A stretch of 16,990 nucleotides of DNA from Chromatiaceae bacterium (lineage in GTDB: Bacteria; Pseudomonadota; Gammaproteobacteria; Chromatiales; Chromatiaceae), in NCBI GenBank assembly GCA_016880695.1, contig JAEHCY010000497.1, forward strand, positions 1 to 16,990. Direction: 5' to 3'. The position numbers were made by a program, and so were the translations under genes. Position 1 is the first letter of the stretch. Each line of letters begins with the position of its first letter. The notes under the pieces were generated by a model that made no database searches, was not told the DNA's origin, and saw nothing but the letters and a program-made list of their open reading frames with translations. Shown here piece after piece: positions 13,140-16,990 of the stretch.

Positions 13140-15629
13140 TCACCCCCGGCTGAGGGCGCGCAGTGGTGGGCGCGAGAGCAAAGGGTAGACCGCCAGGGTG
13201 CCCGTCAGGCCCACCGCCACGGCGCTGCCGAGGACGCCGGCAACCCACAGCAGCGGGTTGAGCTCGAAGGCCAGGCCAAAGAGCTGGCGGGCGAGCACCT
13301 CACCGGTGGCCTCGGCGAACAGGGAGGCGAGCAGGCCAGAGAGCAACCCGAGCGCGGTGAACTCCACCGCTACCGCGACGAGCAGTCGGTTGCGCCGGGC
13401 GCCCAGTGTACGCAGGGTGCCGATGCTCGCCATGCGCTCCTCGAAGTGGGTGTGGATGCCCGCCACCATCACCAGTACCCCGGCCAGCACCGTGAACAGG
13501 AAGACGTATTCCACCGCCAGCACACCGCGGTCGACCAGGGTGCGCACCTGCCGCATGATCGCGTCCACGTCCAACAGGGTCAGATTCGGAAACTCGCGGA
13601 TCAGCTTGGCGGTGACGGCGTCGCGCGAGGGCGGTAGGTAGAAGCTGGTGATCGAGGTGGCGGGTAGGCCCGCGAGCAGTCCTGGGGTTCCCACCACGAA
13701 GAAGTTTACGTTGAAGCTGTCCCACTGCACCGTCCGCAGGCTGGTGACCGGTGCGGAAATCTCGGTTCCTACGACGCTGAAGGTTAAGCGGTCGCCGAGC
13801 CGGATACCCAGGGTCTCGGCAAGGCCTTTCTCCACCGAAAAGGCCGGCGCGGGGGCCGGCCGCTCTCCCCACCACTCGCCCGCCAGGATGCGGTTGTCAT
13901 TCTGCAGCAGGGTGGCCCAGCTGAGGTTAAACTCGCGAGCCGCGAGCCGCTCGGCGCGTGGGTCCGCGTAGTCCTCGGGGCGGACCTCCCGCTCATTCAC
14001 CCGCAGCAGGCGGCCCCGAATCATGGGCATGATCTCGGCCCCCGCAACACCCTGCTCGGCGAGGAACTCGCGCAGCGGTTGGATCTGGTCGGGCTGGATG
14101 TTGACCAGGAATCGATTTGGGGCGTCCGCCGGAAGGCTCTGCTGCCAGGTCCGCAGCAGGTCCACCCGCACGATCGCGAGCAGCAGCAGCGCCAGGATGC
14201 CTACCCCGAAACCGAGAATCTGCAGCAGGGTGCCGCCGCGGCGGCGGGCCAGTGTCGCCAGGCCGAGTCGCGCGACCCCGGAGGTACGCGGCTGCAGCCA
14301 GGCGGCGCCGAGCACCAACAGGTAGCCCAGGAGCCCGAGCAGTCCGAGGGTGGCCGCTACCCCCAGCATCAGCGTGACGGCAAGCTCCCGGTCCCCCGCC
14401 TGCCAGTAGATCAGCCCGAGCAGGGCCGTGGAGGCGATGAGCACCGCCACCCATTCCGAGGCCGGCGGGGTACCCAGGTCTCGGCGCAGGGCCCGCAGCG
14501 GGGGCACGCGCGCCAGGTGCAGTAGCGGCGGGGCGGCGAATCCGAGCAGGGTGATCAGCCCCACCCCGAGACCTACCACCAGCGGTTTGGCGGAGGGGGG
14601 CGGCAAGCGCTCGGCAAACCAGTGACCCACCAGGGAGGCGAGGCCGAACTGGGCGAGGAAGCCGAGCAGGCAGCCGGCCAGGCCCGCGATCAGGCTGAAC
14701 AGGAGCAGCCGGAGCAGGAACACCTGCAGCAGCAGCCGCCTGGGGGCCCCGAGGCAGCGCATGATGGCCACCGCGTCGGTCTGCCGCTCGACCAACCTTC
14801 GGCTGGCCAAGGCGATGGCGGCTCCGGCCACCAGCAGGGTCACCAGGGTGGCGAGGGAGAGGAAACGGGAGGCCCGATCGATGGCGGCGCCGAACTCCGG
14901 ACGGGCCTCCTGGGGGTCGATCAGGCGCACCCCAGGCGACAGCCTCGGCTGCAACCAGTCGCGGTAGCGCTCGACCGCGGTCGCATCACCGGCCAGGAGC
15001 AGGCGGTAACGCACCCGACTCGCCGGGGTGATCAGGCCGGTTTCGGCCAGGGCGGCGATGGGTAGTAGCACCCGGGGGGCGAGCTGAAACAGCCCTCCGC
15101 CGCGGTCGGGCTCGTAGCTCAGCGCCTGGCCTATGGAAAACTCTGCTTCCCCCAGCCGCAGTTTGTCGCCCACCGCCGCACCGAGCAGCAGGAGCAGGCG
15201 CGGCTCCACCCACACCTCGCGGGTCTGGGGGCCAAGGGCCAGGGGCGTTTCCTCGGTGCTCGGGGAGGCGCGCACGCGCAGCTCGCCGCGCAGGGGATAG
15301 GCCTCGCTGACGGCCTTGACCTCCACCAGTTGCGGCGCCTCGGCAGTGAGCACCACGCTGGGGAACTCGAGGGTGTCGGCGCTGCGCAGGCCGAGCTCGC
15401 TGGCCTTGTGGCGCAGCTCGGCGGCGGGGGGCTGGGAGGACTCAACTACCAGATCCGCGGCAATCAGCTCGTTGCCCTGGCGGTGGAGCGCCTGGCTGAC
15501 CCGGTCGGTGAAGAAGCCCACCGCGGTAACGGCGGCAACGGTGAGGGCCAGGGCCGCGGCGAGCAGTCGGGTCTCCCCGCTCCGCCAGTCCCGCCACATA
15601 AACCGAAGGCCGAGGCGCCAGCGGTTCAA
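13140..15629 (-). CDS. ybbP: YbbP-like FtsX-family ABC transporter permease
   Basis: An 829-residue inner-membrane protein of the FtsX/MacB permease superfamily, in the large YbbP form with two FtsX units. A first membrane segment (about 18-40, LLAAALALTVAAVTAVGFF) is followed by a periplasmic domain (about 45-260), a first FtsX membrane unit (about 265-380, with SLATLVTLLVAGAAIALASR and QTDAVAIMRCLGAPRRLLL), two further membrane pairs, a second periplasmic domain, and a C-terminal FtsX unit (FEERMASIGTLRTLGARRN, then helices to the end). The start is TTG, overlapping the ybbA stop (TTGA); the ATG 10 codons later would lose the conserved NRWRLGLRF start, so TTG is preferred. It pairs with YbbA; substrates of this exporter-like or mechanotransmission-type complex are not firmly known. 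The arrangement beside tesA matches that in E. coli. Confidence 0.9.
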   Translation of the reverse strand: MNRWRLGLRFMWRDWRSGETRLLAAALALTVAAVTAVGFFTDRVSQALHRQGNELIAADLVVESSQPPAAELRHKASELGLRSADTLEFPSVVLTAEAPQLVEVKAVSEAYPLRGELRVRASPSTEETPLALGPQTREVWVEPRLLLLLGAAVGDKLRLGEAEFSIGQALSYEPDRGGGLFQLAPRVLLPIAALAETGLITPASRVRYRLLLAGDATAVERYRDWLQPRLSPGVRLIDPQEARPEFGAAIDRASRFLSLATLVTLLVAGAAIALASRRLVERQTDAVAIMRCLGAPRRLLLQVFLLRLLLFSLIAGLAGCLLGFLAQFGLASLVGHWFAERLPPPSAKPLVVGLGVGLITLLGFAAPPLLHLARVPPLRALRRDLGTPPASEWVAVLIASTALLGLIYWQAGDRELAVTLMLGVAATLGLLGLLGYLLVLGAAWLQPRTSGVARLGLATLARRRGGTLLQILGFGVGILALLLLAIVRVDLLRTWQQSLPADAPNRFLVNIQPDQIQPLREFLAEQGVAGAEIMPMIRGRLLRVNEREVRPEDYADPRAERLAAREFNLSWATLLQNDNRILAGEWWGERPAPAPAFSVEKGLAETLGIRLGDRLTFSVVGTEISAPVTSLRTVQWDSFNVNFFVVGTPGLLAGLPATSITSFYLPPSRDAVTAKLIREFPNLTLLDVDAIMRQVRTLVDRGVLAVEYVFLFTVLAGVLVMVAGIHTHFEERMASIGTLRTLGARRNRLLVAVAVEFTALGLLSGLLASLFAEATGEVLARQLFGLAFELNPLLWVAGVLGSAVAVGLTGTLAVYPLLSRPPLRALSRG

Positions 15630-16315
15630 AGGGCCTGCTCCAGCCGGCCCGCCTCGAGCACCAGCCGGCGGTCGCAGGAGCGGGCCAGCTCGCGATCGTG
15701 GGTCACCAGGACCAGGGCGGCGCCGCTGTCGCGGCGCAGGGTGAGCAGGAGCTCGATGATGTGCTCGCCGGTGTGCTGATCGAGGTTGCCGGTGGGCTCG
15801 TCGGCGAACAGGATGCGCGGTCCCGGGGCGAAGGCGCGGGCGATGGCGACCCGCTGTTGCTCACCGCCCGAGAGCTGATGGGGATAGTGGCGGGCACGAT
15901 CGGTGAGACCCACTCGGGCGAGTGCCTCCCGTGCCCGCTTGCCGGCCCCGGGGATGTCCCCCAGCTCCAGCGGCAGCAGGACGTTCTCCAGCGCGGTCAG
16001 GGTGGGCAAGAGCTGAAAGCTCTGGAAGACGAAGCCCACGCGGCCGGCTCGGAGCGCGGCCCGCTCATCCTCGCCCAGGCGTCCCAGGGGCTTGCCGCAC
16101 AGCCGGATCTCACCCCGAGTGGGGTTGTCCAGACCAGCCAGGAGTCCGAGCAGGGTGGACTTGCCAGAGCCCGAGGTGCCGAGGATGGCCACCGCTTCCC
16201 CTGCCGCGACCCTAATGTCCAGGTCGCGGAGTATGGTCAGGGTGCCACCCGGACCGGTAACATCCTTGCCCAGTCCGCTGGCTTCGGACAGGAGGTTGGG
16301 AGGGTCGTCGGTCAT
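15626..16315 (-). CDS. ybbA: YbbA-like ABC transporter ATP-binding protein
   Basis: A 229-residue ATPase of the LolD/MacB-like branch. Walker A GTSGSGKS (46-53), Q-loop Gln98 in [18 protein letters not shown], signature LSGGEQQ (148-154), Walker [13 protein letters not shown] with D172 and E173, and H-loop H206 in VTHD are all intact. It should power the downstream YbbP permease, to which it is joined by a 4-base overlap. Its ATG overlaps by two bases the ATG of the divergent tesA gene (the shared CATG at 16313-16316). An SD for ybbA would therefore lie inside tesA and vice versa. Confidence 0.92.
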   Translation of the reverse strand: MTDDPPNLLSEASGLGKDVTGPGGTLTILRDLDIRVAAGEAVAILGTSGSGKSTLLGLLAGLDNPTRGEIRLCGKPLGRLGEDERAALRAGRVGFVFQSFQLLPTLTALENVLLPLELGDIPGAGKRAREALARVGLTDRARHYPHQLSGGEQQRVAIARAFAPGPRILFADEPTGNLDQHTGEHIIELLLTLRRDSGAALVLVTHDRELARSCDRRLVLEAGRLEQAL

Positions 16316-16934
16316 GAAGAGGTTTCTTTGGATGATGGGCCTGGTATCGCTGTTGGGTTCGGCGCGGGCCGAGGTGCCCGTGATCCTGGTGCTGGGCGAC
16401 AGCTTGAGCGCCGCCTATGGCCTGCGGCCTGACCAGGGTTGGGTACCGCTGCTGGCGGAGCGGTTGCGGGAGCAGGCCTTCGACCACCGTGTCGTCAATG
16501 CCAGCATTTCCGGGGAGACCACCTCCGGGGGGCTTGCCCGGCTGCCGGCGCTGCTGGCCCAGCATCGACCCTCGGTGGTGGTGATCGAGCTTGGGGCCAA
16601 CGATGGTCTGCGCGGGCTCCCGCTGGAGCAGCTCCGGGGCAACCTGCAACGGCTGGTCAACCTGAGCCTTGAGGCAGGGGCCCGGGTGCTGCTGGTGGGC
16701 ATCAGCCTGCCGCCCAACTACGGTGCGGCCTACGTCAAGCGCTTTCAAGCAACCTTCAGCGGCGTGTCGAGCGCGACCGGGGTGCCCCTGGTGCCCATGT
16801 TCCTCACCGGCGTGGCGGAGCATCGGGCGCTGATGCAGTCGGACGGCTATCACCCCACCGCCGAGGCACAGCCGATCATGTTCAATAACCTTTGGCCCCA
16901 ACTGCTGCCTCTGTTGGATGCCACAAGCCGGTAG
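16314..16934 (+). CDS. tesA: Periplasmic multifunctional acyl-CoA thioesterase I / lysophospholipase / arylesterase
   Basis: A 206-residue SGNH hydrolase. The signal peptide spans 1-19 ([19 protein letters not shown], cleavage before EVP). SGNH blocks are all present: GDSLSAAYG (Ser30), SISGETTSGG (Gly67), LGANDGLRG (Asn96), and SDGYHP with Asp177 and His180. Length and layout match E. coli TesA (208 residues with signal). The enzyme hydrolyses acyl thioesters, lysophospholipids and aryl esters in the periplasm. I chose the ATG at 16314 because it gives a proper signal peptide; the frame runs open further upstream inside ybbA but has no signal-like start there. A GGAGGG (16298-16303) lies about 10 nt ahead. 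It is divergent from ybbA, a neighbour relation also seen in other Gammaproteobacteria. Confidence 0.93.
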   Translation: MKRFLWMMGLVSLLGSARAEVPVILVLGDSLSAAYGLRPDQGWVPLLAERLREQAFDHRVVNASISGETTSGGLARLPALLAQHRPSVVVIELGANDGLRGLPLEQLRGNLQRLVNLSLEAGARVLLVGISLPPNYGAAYVKRFQATFSGVSSATGVPLVPMFLTGVAEHRALMQSDGYHPTAEAQPIMFNNLWPQLLPLLDATSR

Positions 16935-16958
16935 CCGAATCGGGAATCCCGTCCGGGG

Positions 16959-16972
16959 ATGACCCAGATCAA
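16959..16972. promoter_or_regulatory. FNR/ANR-like binding site candidate
   Basis: ATGACCCAGATCAA fits the TTGAT-N4-ATCAA dyad at 8 of 10 fixed positions; read on the other strand it begins with a perfect TTGAT half-site. It lies 25 nt after tesA and 18 nt from the window edge, so it more likely controls a gene to the right than tesA. Confidence 0.4.
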
Positions 16973-16990
16973 GGCGTTTTCGTTTCCGCA

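Noticed and set aside
13002..13637. Plus-strand open frame starting in the gap before ybbP
   Set aside because: Most of it is antisense to ybbP and its translation is low-complexity; no SD or domain.

Overview
The window looks like chromosome of a GC-rich gammaproteobacterium, probably of the Chromatiales or a related sulfur or halophilic lineage. This is inferred from gene content (a divergent tesA / ybbA-ybbP pair, an OprB-type porin, ygiD, psiE), outer-membrane and periplasmic features, and high-GC codon use. No rRNA, tRNA, CRISPR array or transposase was seen.

Left part (2-8208), the accessory and most interesting part. It starts with the 3' portion of a two-domain SagB/nitroreductase-like oxidoreductase on the + strand. 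Convergent to it is a two-gene minus-strand operon: a fused PqqD-like + HPr-kinase-like protein, then an NTP_transf_5-type nucleotidyltransferase, joined by an ATGA overlap. Divergent from that operon, across a 258-bp spacer with an AT-rich core and a perfect 9-bp inverted repeat, lies a very large secreted protein (1423 aa) with 14 FG-GAP-type repeats, 13 of which carry a closely spaced cysteine pair. Thirty-six bases after it is a 56-residue ORF, easily missed, with a charged N-terminus, an Arg-Arg pair, a hydrophobic segment and an ASA-Q cleavage-like motif. A PqqD domain (a peptide-binding fold in RiPP pathways), an HPr-kinase-like domain, a nucleotidyltransferase, a SagB-like oxidoreductase and a short leader-like peptide together suggest an uncharacterised peptide- or protein-modification system. 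That functional link is inference.

Middle part (8209-11310). It holds an OprB-like carbohydrate porin (minus), a psiE-family gene broken by an exact 10-bp tandem duplication and a second 1-nt-type shift, an intact ygiD-type extradiol dioxygenase, and a small membrane protein with a TTG start.

Right part (11233-16990). A membrane-anchored GH17 beta-1,3-glucanase/transglycosylase-like protein (minus) is followed by a 272-bp gap with several potential hairpins. Next come the conserved ybbA-ybbP ABC exporter-like pair (minus) and divergent tesA, whose start codon overlaps that of ybbA. The right edge carries an FNR/ANR-like site, probably belonging to a gene beyond the window.
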